Source: a virus. Taken from it: a DNA stretch of 64,000 bases. Of the stretch, positions 8,248 to 16,892 are shown piece after piece (position 1 is the first letter of the stretch; each line of letters begins with the position of its first letter). The position numbers and the translations under genes were made by a program. The stretch spans positions 1-64,000 of the IMG/VR virus record IMGVR_UViG_3300013126_000029. The stretch is one strand, 5' to 3'. The notes under the pieces were generated by a model, which worked only from the letters and a program-made list of their open reading frames with translations, made no database searches and was not told where the DNA came from.

Positions 8248-9038
8248 GGCGGTCTCCTGGTGAGGAATCGGAGCTTGTTGCCCGAGATCGTGTAGGTGCG
8301 ATTGAAGGCGCCGGTGGGCTGCACGTCCTCGGTGCGCATGATCTGGCTGCCCTGGATGTCGAAGCCGGGCTCGAAGATGCGCTCGAAGAAGAACGACGCC
8401 TCTTCGAGCACCCGCTCCACGATGGCGCTCATCCAGAGCAATTCGTCCTCGGAGACCGAAACGACCTCGATCTGGTATTGCCGGTGCCAGGGGTGCCGCT
8501 CGATGCGGCGCACGCCGTCGGCGGCTGACTCCTCGGCGTGCACGCGGCCGATGGCGTCCACGGGGAGCTTGTTGGACGGGCCCGGCCGCACGACGTAGCA
8601 CGGCACCTGCTCCGCCTCGACGGGGTACTCGATGGTGACCCTCAACGCGCGCTTCTCGACCCACTCCTGGGCGGCCATGTCCTCGGGCCGCACGATCTGG
8701 TAGCGGTCGCCCACGGCCACGCCGGCCGCGGCGAGGTCTTCGCCCGCCTGAAGCTGCTGGCCGTCCACGGCGACGATCTCGAAGACCTCGCCGGCCGCGG
8801 CCCCGTCCTGGAAGATCAACGCGCAGGACGGGCGCGGCGTCCCGTTCGTGATCTGGCGGCCGTAGACGTTGAACGCCCACGCCTGGCTCTCGTCGGTGAG
8901 CGTGTCCCCGTCGAGGCCGGTGACGGTCCCCGTCAACTCGTAGGGCTCCTCGCCCACGATGGCGGCGAGCATGGCGCCGGGCACGCCGCGCAGGCTGTCG
9001 ATGCCCCCCTCGATGAGGCGCATGAGGGTGCGTTCCAT
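8190..9038 (-). CDS. Neck/tail-terminator-type structural protein
   Basis: This 282-residue protein starts at the ATG at 9038, which overlaps the TGA of the preceding small gene (TGATG). A longer GTG start at 9050 is less likely because it lies inside that gene. The N-terminal third is a beta-rich insert-like region (TGTVTGLDGDTLTDESQ). The C-terminal half has a segment resembling proteins that cap tails or join necks: a long helix 'ELLWMSAIVERVLEEASFFF', then strands ending TISGNKLRFLT. The last ~19 residues are read in another frame by the next gene. The role as tail terminator or neck protein is inferred from the place between head-completion genes and sheath. Confidence 0.55.
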   Translation of the reverse strand: MERTLMRLIEGGIDSLRGVPGAMLAAIVGEEPYELTGTVTGLDGDTLTDESQAWAFNVYGRQITNGTPRPSCALIFQDGAAAGEVFEIVAVDGQQLQAGEDLAAAGVAVGDRYQIVRPEDMAAQEWVEKRALRVTIEYPVEAEQVPCYVVRPGPSNKLPVDAIGRVHAEESAADGVRRIERHPWHRQYQIEVVSVSEDELLWMSAIVERVLEEASFFFERIFEPGFDIQGSQIMRTEDVQPTGAFNRTYTISGNKLRFLTRRPPWTTGPQPQAAPHPIHVRL

Positions 9039-9199
9039 CAGTCGGCCCACCCGGAGTAGGCCCGGCGCACCGGGGCGGCCTCGGGGTCACGGCGAGCGGC
9101 GGCGCGGTCTTGGCGGGCCTGCCGCCGCTTCAGGTGGCGGCGCCCCTCCGCCCGGATGTGGCAGAGAGATCGCGACTGGCGGGGCAACTTCTCGGCCAT
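9038..9199 (-). CDS. Small basic hypothetical protein
   Basis: This 53-residue, very Arg-rich protein begins at an ATG that shares its A with the upstream TGA (TGATG at 9201-9197). It ends in a TGA that in turn shares a base with the ATG of the next gene. The double coupling is the main evidence that it is real. About a quarter of its residues are Arg, suggesting nucleic-acid or protein contact. A single Cys-x-His is present but no complete zinc motif. No family is recognised. Confidence 0.5.
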   Translation of the reverse strand: MAEKLPRQSRSLCHIRAEGRRHLKRRQARQDRAAARRDPEAAPVRRAYSGWAD

Positions 9200-9462
9200 C
9201 AGGCGTGCCCCACATGGCCGAAGCGGCCACCGAAGGGCGCAGGGCCCGTGCCATCGGTCGGCCGGCCGGCGCGGCACGTCGCCCGGTGGCAAAACGGCGT
9301 CGCGCTCGCGAGCCGGCTGTGCCAGGCCAGATCGGCCGCGGTCGGCCGCTCGGGCAGGGCGGCCCCGTCGTCTACCGCCTTGTTGGCGGCGGCCAGCGCC
9401 TCCTCGAAGGCGCCGGGGTGCAGGGCCTCGGCCAGAAATACGAGCTGCTGGAAGGGGGTCAC
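9199..9462 (-). CDS. Small hypothetical protein of the head-tail joining region
   Basis: This 87-residue protein starts at a GTG (9462) that overlaps the upstream stop as GTGA, and it ends in a TGATG overlap with the next small gene. The N-terminal half is a helical, Ala/Glu/Leu-rich region (FQQLVFLAEALHPGAFEEAL). The C-terminal part is Gly/Arg/His-rich with two cysteines. It lies in the row of small joining-region genes between the capsid genes and sheath. No family is recognised. Confidence 0.5.
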   Translation of the reverse strand: MTPFQQLVFLAEALHPGAFEEALAAANKAVDDGAALPERPTAADLAWHSRLASATPFCHRATCRAGRPTDGTGPAPFGGRFGHVGHA

Positions 9463-10517
9463 GCGGCGGCTCCGCTGAGGGCTCGGGCCAGGGCTCGCTC
9501 GACGTCCTGGCGAAAGGCGGTCTGGAACATCGCCCGGACCGTCGGCGCGGTCTGGGCCTGCACGGCCTCGGCCACCTTGAGGCCACGGCGGGCGGGAATC
9601 CACCAGTTCGAGCGGGGCGTGATGACCCGGAACGTCATGTACTGGGTGTGCCCCTTGGCCCCGCTCTTGATCATGCCCTCGTAAATGCTCCACTCCTTGC
9701 GGGCGGCGCTGGGCTCGGGGCCGTTCTTGCCGGTGTCCTTCCAGTGCTGGATGTGGGCCTGGTGGCTGGCCGGGCTCTTGACCTGGCCAGGGTGGCGGAC
9801 AACGACCTTGCCCCCGCCCGCGTCCACCTCGGTGCGGCCTGCGAACGCCGCGGAGCGCGCCGCCGGGGAGGTGACGTGCAGGTAGCGCCCGCGCGGAGAC
9901 GGCCCCAGCGGGTGATCGTCGGGGCGGCCGGGCCCCAGGCGGCGCTCGCCGAGCTTGATCGCCCCGTGGCGGCCGGCCGTGACGTCGGCCACCGTCTCGT
10001 GGCTCGCCCGGTCGTAGAAGGTCATGTGCTCGCCCGGTTCGAGCTTCTTCGCAACCCGGTGCACCGCGCCGGGCATCGACTTCTTGAAGCGCGAGACCGT
10101 GGCGCCCTCGCCGGCCCTGGGCGGGGTGTAGTGGCGGAAGGGGATCACGATGTACCAGGAACCGGCCTTTGTCGGCTTGCTCTTGGGTGTGTTGCCCCAG
10201 TCGATTGCGGTGGCGAGATTGAACGCCGGGTGGCCGTCCTCGATGACCGCGGCGTGGCGGGCGACGTTGAAGACGCCCACGGCGAAGCGGTCGCCGTCCA
10301 GCGGGTAACGAAAGCTCCCGGCGCCGCGCAGGCCGGCGATGTAGTCGCCGTTCGAGCGGTTGACGATCTGCCCGTCGGCGGCGTGCAACCAGGCGGCCTT
10401 GATGAGCTGGCCGGCCTGGAACACCGCGGCGCGCAGGGCGAGAAACTGGACCGGCGCGCCGTCCTCGACGCGGGGCAGATCCACCCCGATGACGTACCCT
10501 GGGAAGCTCTGGCTCAC
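9459..10517 (-). CDS. Head-tail joining/minor structural protein
   Basis: This 352-residue protein starts at a GTG (10517) in a GTGA overlap with the upstream stop; a longer in-frame extension upstream is out-of-frame shadow of the previous gene. It opens with a beta-rich region that includes 'VDLPRVEDGAPVQFLALRAAVFQAGQ'. It then has a Lys/Arg-rich middle and ends in a helix 'MFQTAFRQDVERALARAL'. The layout (N-terminal 'length of helix for virion', C-terminal helix) is similar in feel to HK97 gp10/Mu virion-morphogenesis proteins that join head and tail, but I cannot confirm it. The role is inferred from position. Confidence 0.5.
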   Translation of the reverse strand: MSQSFPGYVIGVDLPRVEDGAPVQFLALRAAVFQAGQLIKAAWLHAADGQIVNRSNGDYIAGLRGAGSFRYPLDGDRFAVGVFNVARHAAVIEDGHPAFNLATAIDWGNTPKSKPTKAGSWYIVIPFRHYTPPRAGEGATVSRFKKSMPGAVHRVAKKLEPGEHMTFYDRASHETVADVTAGRHGAIKLGERRLGPGRPDDHPLGPSPRGRYLHVTSPAARSAAFAGRTEVDAGGGKVVVRHPGQVKSPASHQAHIQHWKDTGKNGPEPSAARKEWSIYEGMIKSGAKGHTQYMTFRVITPRSNWWIPARRGLKVAEAVQAQTAPTVRAMFQTAFRQDVERALARALSGAAA

Positions 10518-11236
10518 GGCTCGACGCCCTCCGTCAACTGCGTCCCCTGCTGGCGGCCCATCGGCACCAGGCGCGTGACCCGTGCGGTGAAGGGGAGCAC
10601 GCTCGCGACGTCGTGGCGGGCCTTGGCCGGCTCCTTGAAGATCACGTATTCGGAGCGGTAGCGGTAGCGCACGGTGTAGGCGGCACCCTCGGCCGGCGCC
10701 GGCTGGCCGTCCGCCCACTCCAGGGTGCGGCCGTCGGCTCCCAGGTCGAACTCGACCCCGCGGCTGTAGCGGCGCGCGCTGTCGCGCACGTCTTCCAGTT
10801 CGGTCGGGAAGTGGTAGCGCAGGCGCTCCAAGCTCGCCCCGGTCGGGTCTTGTACCCCGCGGCGCAGGGCCTCGTCGGTGACGCCCTCCTCGTGCGGGTG
10901 AACGAACACGTCGCCGACCGCGAGCGGCTGGGTCGAGGGCCAGGTGACGGTGTAGTCGGCGCCGTCGTGGCTGCCGCCGGGGATGATCTGGTGCTTGGGG
11001 TTGGGAGCGACCCACTGGACCATGAGGTCGGGCAGGGCCAGATCCTCGGGGTAGCGCCACCCGAACCCGTTGCAGAGCGGGCAGGTGGGCACCTGGCGCC
11101 CGCCGTGGGTGATGCAGGTGCAGGTCACGGCCCGCCGTACCAGGGTCTCCTCGCCGTCGTTGCGGGCGAGCTGGTCGTCGAAGTCGGCGCCGTCCAGGGT
11201 CAGGCCGTGCGGGAAGGGTGGCCAGGGCAGGACCAT
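10514..11236 (-). CDS. Structural protein with a Cys-rich N-terminal motif
   Basis: This 240-residue protein has a zinc-type cysteine cluster near residues 39-57 (C-x-C-x(11)-CPLC) followed by 'NGFGWRYPED'. The rest is beta-rich with no membrane segment. It is separated from the upstream 98-residue zinc-ribbon gene by a single base and overlaps the next gene as GTGA. Similar 'CPxCxGxG'-containing proteins occur in the connector/baseplate region of contractile-tail phages, but I cannot name a family with confidence. Confidence 0.5.
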   Translation of the reverse strand: MVLPWPPFPHGLTLDGADFDDQLARNDGEETLVRRAVTCTCITHGGRQVPTCPLCNGFGWRYPEDLALPDLMVQWVAPNPKHQIIPGGSHDGADYTVTWPSTQPLAVGDVFVHPHEEGVTDEALRRGVQDPTGASLERLRYHFPTELEDVRDSARRYSRGVEFDLGADGRTLEWADGQPAPAEGAAYTVRYRYRSEYVIFKEPAKARHDVASVLPFTARVTRLVPMGRQQGTQLTEGVEP

Positions 11237-11237
11237 G

Positions 11238-11534
11238 TCAGACGCCCCGGCGCAGGGCCGCCACGATCTCGGGGCGGATGTCGGGGGCGGTGCCGACCAT
11301 GCCGCAGGCCGGACACCGCACGACGCCGCAAGCGGCCAGAGACGCGCGCGGGTCTTTCTCGTTGGCGGGCTCGGCGGGGATCATCTGGGCTCCGCACCCG
11401 TTACACCGGCCGGTGGGCGGGCCCTCGGCCGGCGGCCCCAGGGACGCGCGGGTCTCGTCCGGGCGCCGCAGCGGGATGTCGATGCCCTGGCTGGCAAGGA
11501 TTGCAGCGGCCATGCCGCGGGTGAGGCGGCTCAC
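11238..11534 (-). CDS. Zinc-ribbon protein
   Basis: This 98-residue protein starts at a GTG (11534) overlapping the upstream TGA as GTGA. Residues about 47-81 contain two CxxC pairs (CNGC and CPAC) separated by about 30 residues, a classic zinc-ribbon arrangement. The N-terminal 45 residues look helical and then flexible. It could act in assembly or as a small regulator. It is one of an unusually large number of small zinc-binding proteins in this window. No specific family is recognised. Confidence 0.5.
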   Translation of the reverse strand: MSRLTRGMAAAILASQGIDIPLRRPDETRASLGPPAEGPPTGRCNGCGAQMIPAEPANEKDPRASLAACGVVRCPACGMVGTAPDIRPEIVAALRRGV

Positions 11535-13030
11535 GAGAAGATCCTGATGCCCGGCTTGAGGCTCTTGCGCAGGCGGTTGAGCTGGTCCTCGGAGATCATG
11601 GCCTGCATGTAGGGGCTCTGCATGACCCGCTGGTAGCGGTCGGCGGTGACGCTGATGGAGCGGGAGAGGCCGTCCTTGCCGGTGCTCTGCGAGGAGACGC
11701 CCATCTTGTTCGCCTTGGTCCCGATGATGGTCAGGATGCGGGCCAGCGCGCGCATGCCGATGACCGCCACGACGTCGTCCGGCACCGTCTCCAGGCCGGC
11801 CTCGTAGTCGAGGCACCAGACGGCGGGCATCCGGGCGAACCCGATCACGCTCTGAATCATCCCGGTCACGGCCGGCGCGAGCACGCTCTCGCCGTAGTAG
11901 ACCAGGTCGCCGCGGTCCACGATGATCTCGACCACGCCGGCCTTGCGCGTGACGTTGCCCCAGCGCACCGGGATCTGGAACAGGGGCGTGTGGCCGTGGA
12001 ACAGGCGGATGCGGGTGAGGCGGATGACCGGCGTGTGGCGCAGGGTCAGGACGCCCAGACTGAGGTTGTTGTGCACGCCCCACCCGTAGGGGTCCTCTTC
12101 CTCGTCGTAGTCGCTCCCCTTCACCAGGGGCGCGCTGCCGGGGCTCGCGATCTCGGGGTGGGTGGCGTAGCGGGTCGAGGCCAGCGTGACGCCCAGACGG
12201 CGGCCCACGTACACGGCTTCGCCCCGGATGGCGGCGGCGACGCCCTCGTCGCCGATGAGTTGTTCGCCGTTGTCCCCCCGCAACAGGTCGCGTCCGGGCG
12301 GTTCGCCCGGAAACGCCCCGCAGAACTGCTCGAAGAAGACCTGGAGGCTCATGACGCCGGCCACCGGCTCGGCGTCGAGGTTGTCCACCGGCACCCGGTC
12401 GATGACCTCGCCGGGGTTACCGGCGAAGACCAGGCGGACGAAATACGTCCCGATCTGGGCCACCGCGGCGAACGTCGCCCGGCGCAGGATCGGGCTCGGG
12501 GCCTCGAAGTCGGCGCCCTGGATGGTCTGAAGCACGGTCAGGGCGTCGCGGGCGATCAGCTCGGCGCGCGTGATGGCGGGCGCGGCGACGACGTTGTACG
12601 GCTCGCGGTTGGTGCGGAACTGCCAGGTCAAAACGAGCGGCTGATTGATGCCGTAGGCGGCCCCGTCGAGGGCGACCAGGTAGCCGGGGGCCGCCAGGTC
12701 GTCGATGGACGTCTCGGTGACGTCGATGGGCGCCTCGTCGAGGTCGGCCCGGCTCTGGCTGTCCCGGATGACCAGGAAGTAGCGGCCGGCGGTCGCGGGC
12801 GTGAAAACGGCGTCGTACTCGCCCTCGGTGTCCGTCTCGGCCACGGCGACCGGCACGTCCTCGACGTCGGCCACACCGTTCAGGCGCCGGTAGAGGAGCA
12901 CGCGCCCGCCCCCGTCGGCGGCGCGCCATAGCTCGACGTCCACGGCGTCGGCGCGCCCGGAGAGGCGGGTGAAGTTGTCGTCCTCGAAGAGGGCGAAGCT
13001 GACGGTGATGGCGGTCCCGACCTTCGGCAT
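11531..13030 (-). CDS. Large virion structural protein with Ig-like N-terminal region
   Basis: This 499-residue protein has a beta-rich N-terminal half. Two repeats resemble immunoglobulin-like domains, with 'EGEYDAVFTPATAGRYFLVI' near 75-95 and a similar 'ATFAAVAQIGTYFVRLVF' near 195-215. The C-terminal ~250 residues are more typical of a connector or capsid-associated protein. They contain a helix 'VVAVIGMRALARILTIIGTK' followed by 'GLSRSISV', a pattern I associate with phage structural proteins of unknown role. Ig-like domains on phage capsids and tails often bind carbohydrates or surfaces. It overlaps the next gene as GTGA. The exact role is open. Confidence 0.55.
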   Translation of the reverse strand: MPKVGTAITVSFALFEDDNFTRLSGRADAVDVELWRAADGGGRVLLYRRLNGVADVEDVPVAVAETDTEGEYDAVFTPATAGRYFLVIRDSQSRADLDEAPIDVTETSIDDLAAPGYLVALDGAAYGINQPLVLTWQFRTNREPYNVVAAPAITRAELIARDALTVLQTIQGADFEAPSPILRRATFAAVAQIGTYFVRLVFAGNPGEVIDRVPVDNLDAEPVAGVMSLQVFFEQFCGAFPGEPPGRDLLRGDNGEQLIGDEGVAAAIRGEAVYVGRRLGVTLASTRYATHPEIASPGSAPLVKGSDYDEEEDPYGWGVHNNLSLGVLTLRHTPVIRLTRIRLFHGHTPLFQIPVRWGNVTRKAGVVEIIVDRGDLVYYGESVLAPAVTGMIQSVIGFARMPAVWCLDYEAGLETVPDDVVAVIGMRALARILTIIGTKANKMGVSSQSTGKDGLSRSISVTADRYQRVMQSPYMQAMISEDQLNRLRKSLKPGIRIFS

Positions 13031-13039
13031 GGTCCGACC

Positions 13040-13837
13040 TTACACCCCGTTGACCCGGTTGGCGATCTGCTCGACGGACCAGATCCCCTTGTCCCCCTGG
13101 CGGGTGACGATCCGGTAGAGCGGCAGGACTTCGCCGCTGTACGCGGCCGGCACGGGCGGGGTCGGGATTTCGGGGATCTCGTCCACCGTTCGCACCTGGG
13201 TCGGGCGCCCCAGGAACACGTACCACTCCGGCGCCGGATCTTCCCCCTTGGGGATGAGCGCGAGGGTGTCCACCCGGTAGCTCTTGGCCGGCCAGGCGGC
13301 CGTCTCTCCGTCCTCCTCGCCCGCGCACACGCCGGGCAGGGTGTCCACCAAGCGCGGGTCGATGAGGTTGGCGCCGGCCGCGACGTAGAAGCGCAGCGGG
13401 TTCAAAATGGGGATGGTGTAGCGGTTGATGTTGTAGGCGCCGTCGGCCTTGTCGAAGAGGATGGCCACGCCCCCGCTCATGTAGAGCTGGCGCGAGCCCT
13501 TGACCGGCTGGAGGCGCAGACCCTCGGCGATGGCTCCGTGGAGGAGCGAGCGCAGGAGCATCGAGGTCGTAGCTCGCTCCCGCTCCAAGCGGCGCACCAC
13601 GTTGATCATGGCGCGCAGGGCGGTCTCCAGGTCCAGCATGGCGCCCTCGCCCGGCTGGCCGTCCTGGTACTCGACGCGGCGCGCCTCCTCGTCCCAACGC
13701 CCGTTCAGGCCGAACGCCCGCACGAGATCCGGGTCGGAGATCAGGACGCGGCCGGCCGGCTTGCAGGAGGTCTGCGAGTCGTTCACGACGCGACCGGGAA
13801 GGGCGAAGGGGTCTTTGGCGGCGGTGAGGCGCGGCAC
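13040..13837 (-). CDS. Structural protein of the head/neck module
   Basis: This 265-residue protein begins at a GTG (13837) chosen because AGGAG lies 8 bases upstream. An in-frame ATG further up (13933) would overlap the fibre-like gene and give low-complexity sequence. The middle contains a helix (ETALRAMINVVRRLERE) and beta-rich segments, including 'NINRYTIPILNPLRFYVAAG'. No membrane segment or catalytic motif is visible. It is preceded by the 449-residue fibre-like gene and followed by the Ig-containing protein, so a virion role is likely. No family is recognised. Confidence 0.5.
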   Translation of the reverse strand: MPRLTAAKDPFALPGRVVNDSQTSCKPAGRVLISDPDLVRAFGLNGRWDEEARRVEYQDGQPGEGAMLDLETALRAMINVVRRLERERATTSMLLRSLLHGAIAEGLRLQPVKGSRQLYMSGGVAILFDKADGAYNINRYTIPILNPLRFYVAAGANLIDPRLVDTLPGVCAGEEDGETAAWPAKSYRVDTLALIPKGEDPAPEWYVFLGRPTQVRTVDEIPEIPTPPVPAAYSGEVLPLYRIVTRQGDKGIWSVEQIANRVNGV

Positions 13838-13874
13838 AAGTTGTTCTCCTGCCGCGCCTCTGGTCGGGGCGGGC

Positions 13875-15224
13875 TTACGCGGTGGTGTTGCTGTAGTCCA
13901 GGTCGATCTCGTCGCTGGTGGAGAGATTGACACCGGAGACCACGGCGTTCCAGTAGAGCGTGTCCGTCGCCACGATGGCGCTGATCGCGCGGGCCGTGGT
14001 GCCCCCGTCGGCGCTGAAGTAGCAGTCCTTCGTCTTCACGCCGCTGCCCAGCTCGACGCCGACGCCGTTCAGGCTCACCTTGACGTAGCTGCCGGCGGCC
14101 GGCGTCTTCGTGATGGTGATCCCGGTGCTTGCGCCATCGGTGGAGATCGCGCCGCTGGGGTTGAGCGCCTTGTCGTCCAGGACGGGCACCGCGGCCTTGA
14201 CGCCGCCCGCGCCCACGGCGACCGACGTGTTCTCGCCGAGCACGGCGAGCGCGCTGCCGTTGCCGCCGGTGAGACCGTCGCCGGCCACGTCGCTGCCCAG
14301 GATCGCGGCGGTCACGCTGGTCGCGGCGAACTGCGTCGTGCCGACGCCGCCGTCCACGATGCCCAGGGCGCCGCCGCTCTTGCGCTCGATGGTCGTGCCA
14401 TCGACGTGCGCCCGCAGAGCGCCCGTGTTGAACTCCAGGCCGGAGTCCGTGTCGAGGAGCACGGCGAGCACGGTGCCGTCGCCGCCGGTGAGGCCGTCGC
14501 CCAGGGCGGACGCGGCGATCTCCACCTCGGTCACGCTGCCGGGGGCGATGGACGCCGCCTGGCGGCTCAGGACCACGCTGTCGCTGCGCAGGGCGTCGAG
14601 CGGGATGGTCTGGAGCGTGCCGATCTTCGGGTAGGCCAGCGTGTACTGCTGGGCCATCGTGTAGGGGTGGGACAGAACGATCTCGGAGGTGCCGCCCACC
14701 GGCCACTCGTCGCTGTAGAAGCGGATCGTGTAGGTGCCGGACGTGCTGCGCTCCGACGCCGTGATGATGGCCCACACGTCGTTGCCGCTGTTGTCGGGGT
14801 CGGTGATCTTCTGCCCGTTCAGGTCGTAGACCTGCGCGGCGTAAAGCCCCTTCTGGCCCACCCACACCTTCGAGCTGTTGGTGTTGAACCCATGCGCGCC
14901 GCCGCTCATGCCGGTGGTCAGCTCCAGCAGGACCGGGATGCCCACCTCGCCCGCGCCCGCGCTCACGCCGGCCGTGCTGCCGAACCCGAACTCGGTCGTC
15001 TCCGGCGAGCTGGAGATCGCGTAGGTCGCGGCGTTCGGGTTGCTCAGGTCGGCGGACGCGACCATGTAGAGCAACTTCTTGGTCCCCAGCAGGCTCGCCG
15101 GGACGCTCGACCCGAGCTTGCCGAAGGCGACCCCGTTGTCGGCCAGGTCCAGGGCCTCGCCGGTGCCACCCGTGGCGATGAACGTCGCGGCGAGCGCGAG
15201 TTGCTTGGCTTTGATCTTCCCCAT
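13875..15224 (-). CDS. Fibre-like/decoration structural protein with Gly-rich repeats
   Basis: This 449-residue protein has a good ribosome site (AAGGAG, 9 bases before the ATG). The N-terminal half contains beta-rich sequence with 'YTIRFYSDEWP'. The second half carries the repeat GDGLTGG-x-G twice (near 243 and 318), each followed by a 'LAVL' strand and a variable tail. Such repeats are typical of trimeric phage fibres and virion decoration proteins. It lies between capsid and neck genes rather than near the baseplate, so a head fibre or decoration role is more likely than a classic tail fibre. A C-terminal beta domain ends in 'DEIDLDY'. Host receptor binding is a reasonable but unproven guess. 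Confidence 0.6.
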   Translation of the reverse strand: MGKIKAKQLALAATFIATGGTGEALDLADNGVAFGKLGSSVPASLLGTKKLLYMVASADLSNPNAATYAISSSPETTEFGFGSTAGVSAGAGEVGIPVLLELTTGMSGGAHGFNTNSSKVWVGQKGLYAAQVYDLNGQKITDPDNSGNDVWAIITASERSTSGTYTIRFYSDEWPVGGTSEIVLSHPYTMAQQYTLAYPKIGTLQTIPLDALRSDSVVLSRQAASIAPGSVTEVEIAASALGDGLTGGDGTVLAVLLDTDSGLEFNTGALRAHVDGTTIERKSGGALGIVDGGVGTTQFAATSVTAAILGSDVAGDGLTGGNGSALAVLGENTSVAVGAGGVKAAVPVLDDKALNPSGAISTDGASTGITITKTPAAGSYVKVSLNGVGVELGSGVKTKDCYFSADGGTTARAISAIVATDTLYWNAVVSGVNLSTSDEIDLDYSNTTA

Positions 15225-15243
15225 CGTCCTTGTCTCCTTGGTG

Positions 15244-15528
15244 TTACGTGCTCTGCGGCACGATCCAGAGTGTCAACGACTCCCCGATGTCGAGGGGAAT
15301 CGCGCCGGCCCACGTCAACGTGGTGCCCGAGGTCGTGAAGTCGTCGGGCGCGTTGTAGGACGCCCCGCTGTAGTCGATGCGCGCCTTGGGGTCGCCGTCC
15401 TGATCCAGCGCCGCGGCAAACGGCAGGTCGAAGACCCGCTGATCGGCGGCGGCCACGTCCAGGATGACGCGCTGCCAGTCGTCGGCTCCTCCGGCTGGGG
15501 CCGGGGGCGTCGGGTTGCGGCGGCGCAT
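15244..15528 (-). CDS. Small beta-rich structural protein
   Basis: This 94-residue protein starts at the ATG at 15528, 8 bases after the stop of the upstream gene. After a Pro-rich N-terminus it has 'WQRVILDVAAADQRVFDLPF', then 'GDPKARIDYSGASYNAPDDF' and 'GTTLTWAGAIPLDIGESLT'. That resembles beta-sandwich domains found near fibre tips or on decoration proteins (an input function-like segment 'Y.G..L..g.dY..sG..ltw'). It is followed directly by the fibre-like gene, so the two may work together. The link is inferred. Confidence 0.5.
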   Translation of the reverse strand: MRRRNPTPPAPAGGADDWQRVILDVAAADQRVFDLPFAAALDQDGDPKARIDYSGASYNAPDDFTTSGTTLTWAGAIPLDIGESLTLWIVPQST

Positions 15529-15536
15529 CGTCCCCG

Positions 15537-16031
15537 TCAGGTCGAGGCGCCCTCGCCGGCCACGCAGAGCGTGATCCCGGAGGCCCCGTCCAGGGTGATG
15601 TTCGTCAGGCGGTAGAGGCTCGGGCGGTGTCCGATGCCGGTGTCCCGGACCTCGGTCAGGGCGGCCACGCCGGCCAGCGTACCGGCCTTCACGATGTCCC
15701 CCAGGTCGGTCAACCGGTAGACCTCGATGTCGGCCTGGAACGCGGCGCCGCCGTCGGGCGCGCGCAGGAACAGGCGGGCCGCGTCGAAGCTCTCGGTGAC
15801 GCCGCTCACCATGGCGCGGGTGTCGTCGTCGTGGTCGGCGACCGCGGCCGGCGCGGCCGGCTCGTCGTCCCCCAGGTTGCCGGCGGCGGCGACCACGACG
15901 GGGCGCCGATGGCTGGCGCCCTGGAGCGCGAAACGCACGGCGCCGCCGGTCTGGCGGACGGCCAGCGGCTCGGCGCCGGGCACCTGGAAGCCACGCTGGA
16001 AAAGTTCGTCTGGATCGCGATTGTTGGCCAC
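15537..16031 (-). CDS. Hypothetical structural protein downstream of the capsid genes
   Basis: This 164-residue protein lies 8 bases after the 266-residue gene, in the same transcriptional run as the major capsid protein. It is beta-rich in its C-terminal half ('FQADIEVYRLTDLGDIVKA' and 'SLYRLTNITLDGASGITL'). It has an acidic, Ala/Asp-rich linker near residue 60-72. There are no cysteine clusters or membrane segments. A role in capsid decoration or head completion is inferred from location only. Confidence 0.45.
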   Translation of the reverse strand: MANNRDPDELFQRGFQVPGAEPLAVRQTGGAVRFALQGASHRRPVVVAAAGNLGDDEPAAPAAVADHDDDTRAMVSGVTESFDAARLFLRAPDGGAAFQADIEVYRLTDLGDIVKAGTLAGVAALTEVRDTGIGHRPSLYRLTNITLDGASGITLCVAGEGAST

Positions 16032-16039
16032 GTCTCACC

Positions 16040-16840
16040 TCACCCGTTCGGGAACTCGTGCGCGAGGATCGCCTCGATCATCTCGCTCTTGGCGTTGCCG
16101 ACACCCGCGAGGTTGTGGTTGCGGATGATGTCGCGCAGGCTGCCGCCCCGGTCGGGCAGTTCGGAGAGGCGAACCAGCTCGGCGCGCCGCGCCTCGAAGT
16201 GCGAGAGATCGGCGGGCGGCGGGGCCGGCGTCGCGGGCAGGTCGATCTTCGGTCCGTCCTCGGTGACGGGCGCGGTCGCCCGCGGGGACTCGCGCAGGGC
16301 CTTCTCGAAGCTCTCCACGTCGCGGCGCAGGTCGGACGCGCGCACCGAAAGCTCCGTGGCTTCGGGCGAGGCGGGCAGGCGCTCGATGGCGTAGCAGAGC
16401 GCGGTGGCCAGTTCGCCGGGCTGCACCTTGGCGACGAACGCGGAGAAGTCGAACTGGACCGTCAGGTCGGGGGCGCCGACGCCGTAGGGCCAGAGACCGG
16501 CCGCGGCGCAGCGGGCCTCGTGGGCGCGCACGGCCTCGGCGTCGGCCTCGGCGACCCCGCTCGTCACCAGCTCATCCAGGGTCGGCACGGTGGGCACCGT
16601 GCCATGCCAGGGCTGGGCGATGCGGAGGGCCTGGGGCACCAGGGGCGGGGCGGCGCCATCGACCTCCTGAACGTCGAGCTGCGCATAGGGCCGGGCGAAC
16701 GCGGCGCACTCGATGGGCAGCTCGACCTGCCCGGTCAGGGTGGACTCCACCAGGCCGTCGGCCCGGCAGCGCACCTCGACGTGGGCGAGAATGATGGAGC
16801 CCTCGAAGGGTCGCAGGGCTCGGATGGTGCAATGCTTCAT
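16040..16840 (-). CDS. Hypothetical protein with C-terminal HeH/SAP-like helix-turn-helix
   Basis: This 266-residue protein is encoded directly after the major capsid protein. The N-terminal half is beta-rich ('SIILAHVEVRCRADG'). It is followed by a helical middle part with a Pro-rich linker near 195-210. The last ~35 residues (LRDIIRNHNLAGVGNAKSEM and a final helix) resemble a HeH/SAP-type helix-extension-helix, small modules that bind DNA or proteins. In some phages such modules occur in head or tail-associated accessory proteins. The family of the rest is not recognised. Confidence 0.5.
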   Translation of the reverse strand: MKHCTIRALRPFEGSIILAHVEVRCRADGLVESTLTGQVELPIECAAFARPYAQLDVQEVDGAAPPLVPQALRIAQPWHGTVPTVPTLDELVTSGVAEADAEAVRAHEARCAAAGLWPYGVGAPDLTVQFDFSAFVAKVQPGELATALCYAIERLPASPEATELSVRASDLRRDVESFEKALRESPRATAPVTEDGPKIDLPATPAPPPADLSHFEARRAELVRLSELPDRGGSLRDIIRNHNLAGVGNAKSEMIEAILAHEFPNG

Positions 16841-16892
16841 GGTGGTCTCCTCGGGGTGTCGGCGTGTCGGGTCGGGGAACGCGGGCCGCAGA

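Noticed and set aside
5299-8295. A ~1000-codon open frame on the plus strand opposite the sheath and tube genes
   Set aside because: It is a shadow of GC-rich minus-strand genes: His/Gly/Val/Arg-rich low-complexity translation, no ribosome site and no domain sense.
13837-13933. Longer start for the 265-residue gene at 13933
   Set aside because: The extension overlaps the upstream gene and is low-complexity; AGGAG lies before the GTG at 13837.
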